Assembly (NCBI GenBank): GCA_016203825.1
Contig: JACQMA010000018.1
Location: forward strand, 1 to 6,675
DNA from: Deltaproteobacteria bacterium
GTDB lineage: Bacteria > UBA10199 > 2-02-FULL-44-16
DNA: 6,675 nt
Reading direction: 5' to 3'
A program made the position numbers and the translations under genes. This document shows, piece by piece, positions 1 to 6,675 of the stretch. Numbering within the stretch: the stretch's first letter is position 1; each line of letters begins with the position of its first letter. The notes beneath the pieces were generated by a model. The model did no database searches. It saw only the letters and a program-made list of their open reading frames with translations, and was not told the origin of the DNA.

Positions 1-21
1 CCCAAATCTGCCGATAACTAA
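1..21 (+). CDS. Possible 3' end of an upstream gene
   Basis: In frame 1 the first six codons read PKSADN and end in TAA at 19-21, seven bases before the ATG at 29. This spacing fits the tail of an upstream gene in the same operon as the hypothetical protein that follows. Only six codons are visible, so nothing can be said about the product, and a chance stop codon is equally possible. Confidence 0.25.
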   Translation, partial: PKSADN

Positions 22-28
22 GAAGAAG

Positions 29-1285
29 ATGACCCAACCCGTCAAAACGCAGTTGGTGCGAGTCGTTTCGGCCGTTGATGCCGAATCTTATATTGCTGCA
101 CATTTTCCCTCCAGCTCTATGGAAATGGCCGATGACGGCACCGTTGCGATTTACGACGCGGTCTCGGGCAGTCTCATCGCTGAAATTTTTCCTGATGGTA
201 GGGCGCATATCTATGACCCTGATGGATCGGTGACGTATGTGGACGCTCACGGTCGCGTTGAAGGACGCGAAGATGTAGCTCTTGCCACTTCACTTCCAGC
301 CGAAAAGATCACTGAATATGTTTTCACTGACGATGAAGTAATCGTCATTGAAGTTGATCGTCGTGTTGCCATCCGACATGACGCCCAACGTTTTGCCGAT
401 GAACCACCGACCGTGGTGATCGATGACCCCGTTATTGTGCCGCCCGCAGCTCAAATCGTTGCAACTGAAGATGATGAAATCACTGCGCGTGAAGTTATGC
501 CCGTCGTGGAAGCAGATGAGCGTGGAGATGAAGTTGTTGTGACGCCATCAATGTCCGCTGAGCAGGAAGAAGCGATTATTCCCACCACCGAAGTTGAACT
601 TTCACCAACGGTGGTGTGGTCTGCGGACACTTCTGGAAATGCAGCGGCGGTCTATGGTGCTGGTATGATGGTACGTGAGTTCATCGACGGCGATGAAGTT
701 TCTTCGAATGCCGTCACCCGCGCATCGGATTCCATTGGTCGAATGAACGTTTTGATGGAGCCCGCACTTTTGTCTGGTCCTGATGGTTTTCGACATGCGG
801 TATTTCAGGAGGTGCGTCGAGCAGTTGAACCCGTACTTTTCCCCGTTCACTCTTTAGGCGATGTGGTGACGCTTTCTCGGGGCGAAGAGGGGAGAAACCT
901 GCCATTGATTGGAGGAGATCGCCACGTCGCTCGCGCTCCTCGCGATGACCTCTGGGACATTTCTTCAAGAACGGCTTCGCCCACCCGAGCTGCATCTTTT
1001 CGTGAGGGAGTTTCTTTCGATTTCAATGAGGTTGCTCGTGCAGTCCAAAATCAGATTGTTTTCACCGTGCCCGGTACAACTTCCTTCGGAAAATTTGAAG
1101 TCGGCTTCGTTGCTGGACAAACAACAATTCCTGTCGTTCGTATAGATGGCGAAGCAAGTAGAGAACGACGTCCATTCGAAGTCGTTGATCCGTCATCGCG
1201 CCAAGGCGATCCACCGGATCATCAAGGTTCCGATAAGCGTCATCAATCTGGGTCTGAAGAAGATCAAAATAACGATTTCGAGTGA
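29..1285 (+). CDS. Hypothetical acidic protein, 418 residues
   Basis: I do not recognise this protein and assign no function. It has no evident signal peptide or membrane segment and no cysteine, so a soluble cytoplasmic protein is likely. Residues 35-79 contain a short repeated pattern, DG-x-x-x-(I/Y)-x-D: DGTVAIYD at 36-43, DGRAHIYD at 56-63 and DGSVTYVD at 65-72, loosely like short beta-hairpin (YD-like) repeats. Residues 100-195 are rich in Asp, Glu, Val and Pro and look like an acidic linker. Residues 245-375 look more globular. The last 35 or so residues are polar and probably disordered. The ATG at 29 follows an A/G-rich AAGAAG stretch that may serve as a weak ribosome site. There is no in-frame stop between 1 and 29, so a start beyond the window is not excluded. 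Third codon positions are less G/C-rich than in mutL. An overlapping frame (1146-1337) covers its 3' end. Confidence 0.75.
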   Translation: MTQPVKTQLVRVVSAVDAESYIAAHFPSSSMEMADDGTVAIYDAVSGSLIAEIFPDGRAHIYDPDGSVTYVDAHGRVEGREDVALATSLPAEKITEYVFTDDEVIVIEVDRRVAIRHDAQRFADEPPTVVIDDPVIVPPAAQIVATEDDEITAREVMPVVEADERGDEVVVTPSMSAEQEEAIIPTTEVELSPTVVWSADTSGNAAAVYGAGMMVREFIDGDEVSSNAVTRASDSIGRMNVLMEPALLSGPDGFRHAVFQEVRRAVEPVLFPVHSLGDVVTLSRGEEGRNLPLIGGDRHVARAPRDDLWDISSRTASPTRAASFREGVSFDFNEVARAVQNQIVFTVPGTTSFGKFEVGFVAGQTTIPVVRIDGEASRERRPFEVVDPSSRQGDPPDHQGSDKRHQSGSEEDQNNDFE

Positions 1286-1300
1286 ATTGTTCACATTGTG

Positions 1301-1309
1301 TGTGGATAA
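1301..1309 (-). promoter_or_regulatory. Perfect DnaA box (TTATCCACA)
   Basis: The plus strand reads TGTGGATAA, the reverse complement of the high-affinity DnaA box. It faces a near-box TTGTTCACA at 1287-1295 across five bases. By simple base counting, about 0.05 exact matches to one 9-mer are expected in a window this size on both strands. Actual DnaA binding is not shown by sequence alone. Confidence 0.45.
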
Positions 1310-1368
1310 CCCTGGGGATGAAGGGGTTTATGACTGAAATGCCTGCATCCAAAGTTGCCTTCGATGGA

Positions 1369-1389
1369 GTTGCCTCTTTTTCAGGCAAC
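1369..1389. terminator. Hairpin between convergent genes, possible terminator
   Basis: GTTGCCT (1369-1375) and AGGCAAC (1383-1389) form a 7-bp perfect stem around the 7-base loop CTTTTTC. A second copy of GTTGCCT at 1354-1360 could pair with the same right arm. The hairpin is about 84 bases beyond the upstream gene's stop, a reasonable place for a terminator. No T-run follows the stem on either strand; the T-run is in the loop, so this is not a canonical intrinsic terminator. Confidence 0.3.
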
Positions 1390-1400
1390 CAATTCTCTTG

Positions 1401-1427
1401 AAAAACAATCAATTAGAGGAATTGTTT
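1401..1427 (-). terminator. A+T-rich hairpin with T-run, weak terminator for the plsB-like gene
   Basis: Read on the minus strand, AAACAAT and ATTGTTT (1427-1421 and 1409-1403) can pair around an 11-base loop, and the T-run extends to 1401. It lies about 85 bases past the stop of the plsB-like gene. The stem is almost all A-T, so it would be weak. An alternative plus-strand pairing is 1390-1398 with 1415-1424, with one bulge. Confidence 0.25.
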
Positions 1428-1510
1428 ACCATCGTTTCCGCGCGTCCATTTTCAAGATGGTTTTCAACATCTGTGAATAAAGTGGTCGTTTCCGATGTCG
1501 TCAGGAGAGT

Positions 1511-3349
1511 TCAGGATGTTCTCTCAAGTTTTGCTTGAAGATTCTGGAGTTCGGTGAAGTTGGTGGTGAGGATCCGTCGTCGCCGAGTGATATCGAGCCA
1601 AGAACTTCGCAAGACACCAAGACTCACAAAACTTTCAACGGCGTTTTTCATATTCCAGCGTGAGATGGCCTCCGGTCGAGCAATATTCCCCAGCAAGAGC
1701 ATCTTGCCCGCGGTTCGTTCCATAGCGGTCACGACATCACGTTCTTCTTGTGGACCACGAAGGTCCTCGATGGCCTTGAGCGCCGCATCGTAGGATTCTC
1801 GAAAATTTTCGACGAGACCGGCATAGGCCTGAATCGTTTCGAGGCCCTCTGCGCGAGCGCGCCAGTGTGTGCCACCCTGCTGGGTGATCGACCCTTGGGA
1901 TTCAAGGTAGCTGAGGAGTTCGCGGACGCGTTGGTCGGGTGGCGTGTGGGTGCTGAAACGAAATTCATTCGCGAAGAGTTTTTGGAAAAGGCGAAAACGA
2001 TCAACGATGGTTTCAAACGTAAACTCATGATCACACGTGGTCAAGAAGGAGGCCATCATCCCGATCGAGGCAAAAAAATGAACCGCCCCATTTTTGACAA
2101 AGTCGAGATCGAGGCGTCGGTCTTCGGGGATGGCATAGTACGGAGATGTTTCATCGGAATGAAAAAGAATGAGGTGCATTCGAAGAAGCTGACCGAGCCC
2201 CTCTTCAATCGCGACGTCAGGATTTTCCCAGAGGCGATCGGCGAGTTTGGATCCCTTCTGGCGAAGGTAGGAAAGGTAGAGGCGTGCCCGCCGCATGACC
2301 TCTGCGTGGGTCACGCCACGACGACCATAGGAGAGCAAGGCGGCGGCGGCGATTGCAACGGGGGTTACGACGATATTGCGATTGATTTCGTAGCAAAGGT
2401 GATCCGCGATTTTTCCAACGCGTTCACGGAGTGTTCCGATAACATCATCAGCGCGCAGAGGAATTCCAAAGCGAACGTGCACATCGCCGTAACGATGCTT
2501 CGGACCTTTCAGATATTTGGCGAGTCGAATGATATCGCTCGGTCGCTCATCGCGTTTTTCGGTTCCACGGAGTTCGGCAGCGTACGACCTCTGTTCAATC
2601 ACCTGATCATACCCCACGGCGACGGGAACGAACGTGACGTTGGCGATGTTTCCTCGCTCGGCAGCCTCCAAAAGGAGCGTGATCATGCCCATCTTGGGTG
2701 GCGCGAGCTTTCCGGTTCGTGAGCGTCCTCCCTCAATAAAGATTTCCTGACTCACGCCAATCTCGAGAAGATGACGGAGATAGGTTTCCAGAACGGCGCG
2801 ATAAACGATGTTGCCGCGAAACGTGCGGCGAATAAAGTAGGCCCCCCCGCGCCGAAAGATGGGACCGAGCGGCCAGAAGGAAAGATTTCTCCCGGCGGCA
2901 ACGTGGGGCACCGTCATCTGGTGTTGGTGGAGGAGATGCGAAAGCAGCAGATAATCAATGTGACTGCGATGGTTCGGGACAAAGATGACCGGACACGTCA
3001 TGGACAACTTTTTCCATTCTTCGATTTTTTGAGCATCAATATAAATGTGATCGAAGAGAGAACGAAAGAGGCGCGTGAGCACGCGGCTGATGAGTTCGAT
3101 CACCGCAAGATCGACGTGCGCGGCAATTTCGCGAATGTAGCGCGTGGCGAGGAGTTGGAGGTCCCCGAAGGTTTTCTGCTGATCGACGGCAATCTCGACC
3201 AATCGTTTTTCGAGGTAAGGGTCGGCGATGACCCGTTCGATCATCCAGCTCCGCCGCGGTGTGCGCAGGCGGCTCGTGATGCTCTGGAACCATCCCCCCA
3301 TAACGAGGATTCTGGCTTCCCCTTCATTCATTGCAAGTCTTTTCTTCAT
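1511..3349 (-). CDS. plsB: Glycerol-3-phosphate acyltransferase, PlsB family
   Basis: The family transfers an acyl chain from acyl-ACP or acyl-CoA to the sn-1 position of glycerol 3-phosphate at the inner membrane, the first step of phospholipid synthesis. The 612 residues show the four acyltransferase motifs in order: NHRSHIDY at 126-133 (catalytic His127 and Asp132), GGAYFIRR at 168-175, FIEGGRSRTGK at 204-214 and VPVAVGYDQVIE at 241-252. The spacing and the intervening FWPLGPIFRR (158-167) match PlsB closely. E. coli PlsB has 807 residues with its HX4D near residue 306, so this protein lacks about 180 N-terminal residues while the C-terminal part has near-normal length. The first ATG has GGAG 11 bases upstream (3361-3364); an internal ATG at residue 7 is an alternative start. 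The gene is divergent from mutL across 38 bp. A related dihydroxyacetone-phosphate acyltransferase activity cannot be excluded from sequence. Confidence 0.9.
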   Translation of the reverse strand: MKKRLAMNEGEARILVMGGWFQSITSRLRTPRRSWMIERVIADPYLEKRLVEIAVDQQKTFGDLQLLATRYIREIAAHVDLAVIELISRVLTRLFRSLFDHIYIDAQKIEEWKKLSMTCPVIFVPNHRSHIDYLLLSHLLHQHQMTVPHVAAGRNLSFWPLGPIFRRGGAYFIRRTFRGNIVYRAVLETYLRHLLEIGVSQEIFIEGGRSRTGKLAPPKMGMITLLLEAAERGNIANVTFVPVAVGYDQVIEQRSYAAELRGTEKRDERPSDIIRLAKYLKGPKHRYGDVHVRFGIPLRADDVIGTLRERVGKIADHLCYEINRNIVVTPVAIAAAALLSYGRRGVTHAEVMRRARLYLSYLRQKGSKLADRLWENPDVAIEEGLGQLLRMHLILFHSDETSPYYAIPEDRRLDLDFVKNGAVHFFASIGMMASFLTTCDHEFTFETIVDRFRLFQKLFANEFRFSTHTPPDQRVRELLSYLESQGSITQQGGTHWRARAEGLETIQAYAGLVENFRESYDAALKAIEDLRGPQEERDVVTAMERTAGKMLLLGNIARPEAISRWNMKNAVESFVSLGVLRSSWLDITRRRRILTTNFTELQNLQAKLERTS

Positions 3350-3360
3350 CCTTGATCGTT

Positions 3361-3364
3361 CTCC
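3361..3364 (-). promoter_or_regulatory. Ribosome site for the plsB-like gene
   Basis: The minus strand reads GGAG here, 11 bases before the ATG at 3349. This is a slightly long but usable spacing and favours that ATG over the one six codons further in, which is preceded only by an A-rich GAAAAG stretch. Confidence 0.4.
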
Positions 3365-3387
3365 ATTGATCCGCTACGTGCACGGGT

Positions 3388-5067
3388 ATGGGACAGATTC
3401 GAAGACTTTCTCCCGAACTGGTGGGCAAGATTGCCGCCGGTGAAGTCGTCGAGCGGCCGGCATCGATCGTCAAGGAGCTGATCGAGAACGCCCTTGATGC
3501 CGGTGCCCGATCCCTTCGCGTTGATATTGCGGAAGGAGGGAAGACGCGCATCGTTGTGACGGACGATGGAAGTGGCATGGACCCCGATGATGCGCGGTGC
3601 TGTCTTGACCGCCATGCCACGAGTAAAGTTCGTTGCGAAGACGACCTCTGGTCGATCTCGACCTTCGGGTTTCGGGGCGAGGCACTCGCGGCGATCGCCG
3701 CGGTGTCGAGACTCACGATCGAGACGAAGCTGCACGATACTCAGGTGATTGAAGGAATTCGTGTTCAAGGTGATGGGGCAGGGAACATCGACACCTTCCT
3801 TTGCGGTTGTCCTGGGGGCACGCGTGTTGAGGTCCGCGATCTCTTTTTCAATGTTCCGGCGAGACTTAAATTCTTAAAAAGCGAGGCCGTGGAGTACGGT
3901 CATATCGTTGAAGCCGTTCAGGCCGCAGCCATTGCACATCCTGAACTTCGTGTTGAGCTTGTTCGTGATGATCGCGTTCAGTGGGTGCTTGCCCCGACAT
4001 CGCTCGAACAACGTGTTGTCGATACGGTGGGAGCAGAAGAAACATTTCGCTGCTTCGAAGAGACATCGGACGGTATCTCCTGCGCGGGATGGTTGACCAC
4101 GGGAGAAATGCATCGGCCAACGTCGAAAAATCTCTGGCTTTTTGTGAATCGTCGGCCGCTGCGCGACAAACTCCTCTTGCATGCCGTGACCCACGGTTTC
4201 GGAGAGACGCTTCCTCGAGGTCGTTATCCTGTGGGGGCCGTGTTTCTCTCCATCGATCCGCGGAAGATCGATGTGAATGTCCATCCCACCAAACGCGAGG
4301 TCCGGTTTGAAAACGGCGGCGCGGTCCATGATTTTGTGGCGAAGGTGGTGAGGAAATCTTTCCAGCAGGCTGTTCAAAAAGGTCCAGCTGCGAGGCCGCC
4401 TGAGGAGGCCGGCCGAGTCGTACTCGAAGCGTACGTCGCAGGCCGTGCCGACGAAGGCAACGAAGCAGATGGCCTTTTTCAACAGTCTGCTCTTCCCGTC
4501 CGCGTTCTCGGTCAATTGGCCAAAACCTATATCGTCTGCGAAGGGCCGGAAAATTCGCTCGTCCTGTTCGATCAACATGCGGCCCACGAGCGGCTTGGGT
4601 TTAACATCCTGAAGCAACAATTTTCTTCCGGAAGTGTTGCACAACAGCGCCTGCTGATCCCACAGCAAGTAGCCTTGAGCCCAGCTGCAGCCGCTCGTCT
4701 TCGCGAGTCCATCGATGTTCTACAACGTGCGGGGTTCGAGGTGGAACCATTCAGTGGGACGAGTTTTTCGGTCAAAGCTGTTCCAGCGCTTTTAGGGGAT
4801 GCCGATCTCTCGTCGCTCCTCGAACAAGTTGCCCATGAACTTGAAGAAGCGGGGAGCAGCAATGCGACCCAGGCGCTCTTCGATCGTCTCTTTTCCGTTG
4901 TGGCGTGCCATCGTCAGATTCGTGGTGGAGATACCCTTGCCTCTCAAGAGATGGCAGCACTCCTTCGCGACGTTGAACAACACGGGATTACCCATTGTCC
5001 CCACGGTCGACCTGTCCTCATTACTTTTGATCGCGGTGAAATCGAACGCCGCTTCAAACGCACCTAA
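3388..5067 (+). CDS. mutL: DNA mismatch repair protein MutL with endonuclease motifs
   Basis: MutL couples mismatch recognition by MutS to strand removal. The 559-residue protein has an N-terminal GHKL ATPase domain: IAAGEVVERPAS at 15-26, Glu30 and Asn34 in KELIEN, DDGSGM at 59-64, ATSK at 77-80, FGFRGEAL at 93-100 and NVHPTK at 297-302. A short linker (about 325-368) leads to the dimerisation and endonuclease domain: DQHAAHE at 395-401, ACH at 506-508, CPHGRP at 537-542 and FKR at 556-558. QRLLIP at 420-425 fits the beta-clamp contact motif seen in endonuclease-type MutL. These motifs point to the nicking form found in bacteria without MutH. In DQHA(X)2E(X)4E the last Glu is Asn406. The ATG at 3388 places IAAGEV as in family members; its upstream bases hold no clear Shine-Dalgarno. 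Length is slightly below the usual 600 or so, through a short linker. Confidence 0.97.
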   Translation: MGQIRRLSPELVGKIAAGEVVERPASIVKELIENALDAGARSLRVDIAEGGKTRIVVTDDGSGMDPDDARCCLDRHATSKVRCEDDLWSISTFGFRGEALAAIAAVSRLTIETKLHDTQVIEGIRVQGDGAGNIDTFLCGCPGGTRVEVRDLFFNVPARLKFLKSEAVEYGHIVEAVQAAAIAHPELRVELVRDDRVQWVLAPTSLEQRVVDTVGAEETFRCFEETSDGISCAGWLTTGEMHRPTSKNLWLFVNRRPLRDKLLLHAVTHGFGETLPRGRYPVGAVFLSIDPRKIDVNVHPTKREVRFENGGAVHDFVAKVVRKSFQQAVQKGPAARPPEEAGRVVLEAYVAGRADEGNEADGLFQQSALPVRVLGQLAKTYIVCEGPENSLVLFDQHAAHERLGFNILKQQFSSGSVAQQRLLIPQQVALSPAAAARLRESIDVLQRAGFEVEPFSGTSFSVKAVPALLGDADLSSLLEQVAHELEEAGSSNATQALFDRLFSVVACHRQIRGGDTLASQEMAALLRDVEQHGITHCPHGRPVLITFDRGEIERRFKRT

Positions 5068-5183
5068 ATGATGAAAACCCTTTCAAAGCCGGATTTCGGA
5101 AATGGTGGCCTGTCTGCTCGACCCCCTGCGGCGGTTGCAGTGGCCACCTCCTCGGGGGAATCTCGCAGCGGCCACCATGCATT

Positions 5184-5187
<4 letters not shown>
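5068..5187 (+). CDS. Possible small ORF between mutL and miaA, 39 residues
   Basis: The mutL stop is followed directly by ATGATG (TAAATGATG), opening a 39-codon frame starting MMKTLSKPDF that ends in TGA at 5185-5187. That TGA overlaps the miaA ATG at 5184 as ATGA, the usual arrangement for translational coupling. The product is rich in Gly, Ser, Ala and Arg, ends GHHAL and matches nothing I know. No ribosome site precedes it, so initiation would depend on ribosomes ending mutL. A second frame across the same stretch is also open, as expected in G+C-rich DNA, so chance is a real alternative. Seven codons begin with T, the class read by tRNAs that MiaA modifies, including the last sense codon TTA. 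A leader-peptide role is speculation. Confidence 0.3.
5102..5178 (+). repeat. Three-arm inverted repeat upstream of miaA
   Basis: Arm A, ATGGTGGCC (5102-5110), is perfectly complementary to arm C, GGCCACCAT (5170-5178), over 9 bp. Arm C ends five bases before the miaA ATG. An intermediate copy of GGCCACC (arm B, 5142-5148) can pair with 5104-5110 over 7 bp. B and C are direct repeats offset by 28 bases. In RNA, A-B and A-C pairing exclude each other, as in attenuator-like leaders. It could instead be a chance G+C-rich repeat or an extragenic palindrome of a genome-wide family. Confidence 0.5.

Positions 5188-6675
<1,488 letters not shown>

Larger units (their letters stand above)
1286..1510. 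other. Convergent intergenic region, DnaA-box-like sites and A+T-rich core
   Basis: This 225-bp gap lies between the stops of two convergent genes, so it should not hold their promoters. It has TTGTTCACA at 1287-1295, one base off the relaxed DnaA box TTWTNCACA. TGTGGATAA at 1301-1309 is the exact complement of the strong box TTATCCACA. TTTTCAACA at 1462-1470 has one mismatch. TGTGAATAA at 1472-1480 is the complement of TTATTCACA and fits the relaxed consensus. Between the two groups, 1391-1430 is about 28% G+C. A 12-bp-spaced repeat TTTTCAA(G/C)AT lies at 1449-1458 and 1461-1470, and TCGTTTCCG occurs at 1432-1440 and 1486-1494. These parts resemble those of a DnaA-binding locus, but no replication gene is in view, so the role is inference. 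No gene of useful length is supported here. Confidence 0.35.

Noticed and set aside
1330..1401. A 23-codon frame (MTEMPASKVAF...) after a purine-rich GAAGGGG
   Set aside because: It is too short, overlaps the candidate hairpin, and no conservation can be shown. The purine stretch alone is weak support.
1062..1412. Minus-strand open frame of 116 codons overlapping the hypothetical gene and the gap
   Set aside because: It lies mostly antisense to the hypothetical gene, has no clear ribosome site, and its start lies within the hairpin/A+T-rich region. It appears protein-like only by composition.
1524..1538. TCAAG-TTTTG-CTTGA hairpin in the last codons of the plsB-like gene
   Set aside because: It is a 5-bp stem inside coding sequence with no T-run after it on the gene's strand; likely incidental.
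1748..2722. Long plus-strand open frame of 324 codons inside the plsB-like gene
   Set aside because: It is antisense to a gene with four intact family motifs, has no recognisable domain, and long antisense frames are common in G+C-rich genes.
2771..3355. Plus-strand open frame of 194 codons antisense to the 5' half of the plsB-like gene
   Set aside because: It is a shadow of the motif-bearing strand, is low in hydrophobic structure, and has no supporting context.
3352..3380. TTGATC and TACGTG with 17-base spacing as a mutL promoter
   Set aside because: The -10 element matches only two of six consensus bases, so this is not better than chance.
3874..4668. Minus-strand open frame of 264 codons inside mutL
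   Set aside because: It is antisense to the conserved MutL ATPase and C-terminal regions, and no family features are visible.
5171..5179. GCCACCATG, which looks like a eukaryotic Kozak start
   Set aside because: The ATG opens only a 7-codon frame and all genes here are bacterial; the GCCACC is part of the inverted-repeat arm.

Overview
The window looks like chromosomal DNA from a Gram-negative bacterium of moderate G+C (about mid-50s percent by eye, not counted). Three points support this. There is a PlsB-type glycerol-3-phosphate acyltransferase. MutL carries the C-terminal endonuclease motifs, as in lineages that lack MutH, so an Escherichia-like gammaproteobacterium is unlikely. The linkage mutL-miaA-eno is housekeeping. 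I cannot name the taxon; a deltaproteobacterial, Bdellovibrionota-like or similar lineage is a guess.

Layout. Positions 29-1285 (+) hold a 418-residue acidic, cysteine-free protein I do not recognise. Positions 1286-1510 are a non-coding gap between two convergent genes; it holds DnaA-box-like nonamers, an A+T-rich core, short direct repeats and weak hairpins. Positions 1511-3349 (-) hold a plsB-like acyltransferase with all four family motifs but an N-terminus about 180 residues shorter than the E. coli enzyme. A gap of only 38 bp separates it from the divergent mutL (3388-5067, +). A 116-bp spacer follows, with a possible 39-codon ORF and a three-arm inverted repeat, then miaA (5184-6116, +). 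eno starts at a GTG (6119) 2 nt after the miaA stop and runs off the window at 6675.

How the genes relate. mutL, miaA and eno lie in one direction and could be one transcription unit: mismatch repair, tRNA A37 prenylation, glycolysis. plsB is transcribed the other way and starts phospholipid synthesis. The known genes are ordinary housekeeping genes. The parts worth a second look are the convergent intergenic region (possible DnaA-binding locus or replication origin), the mutL-miaA spacer (possible coupled small ORF with alternative RNA pairing), and a substitution in the MutL metal-site motif. I see no convincing new multi-gene system.
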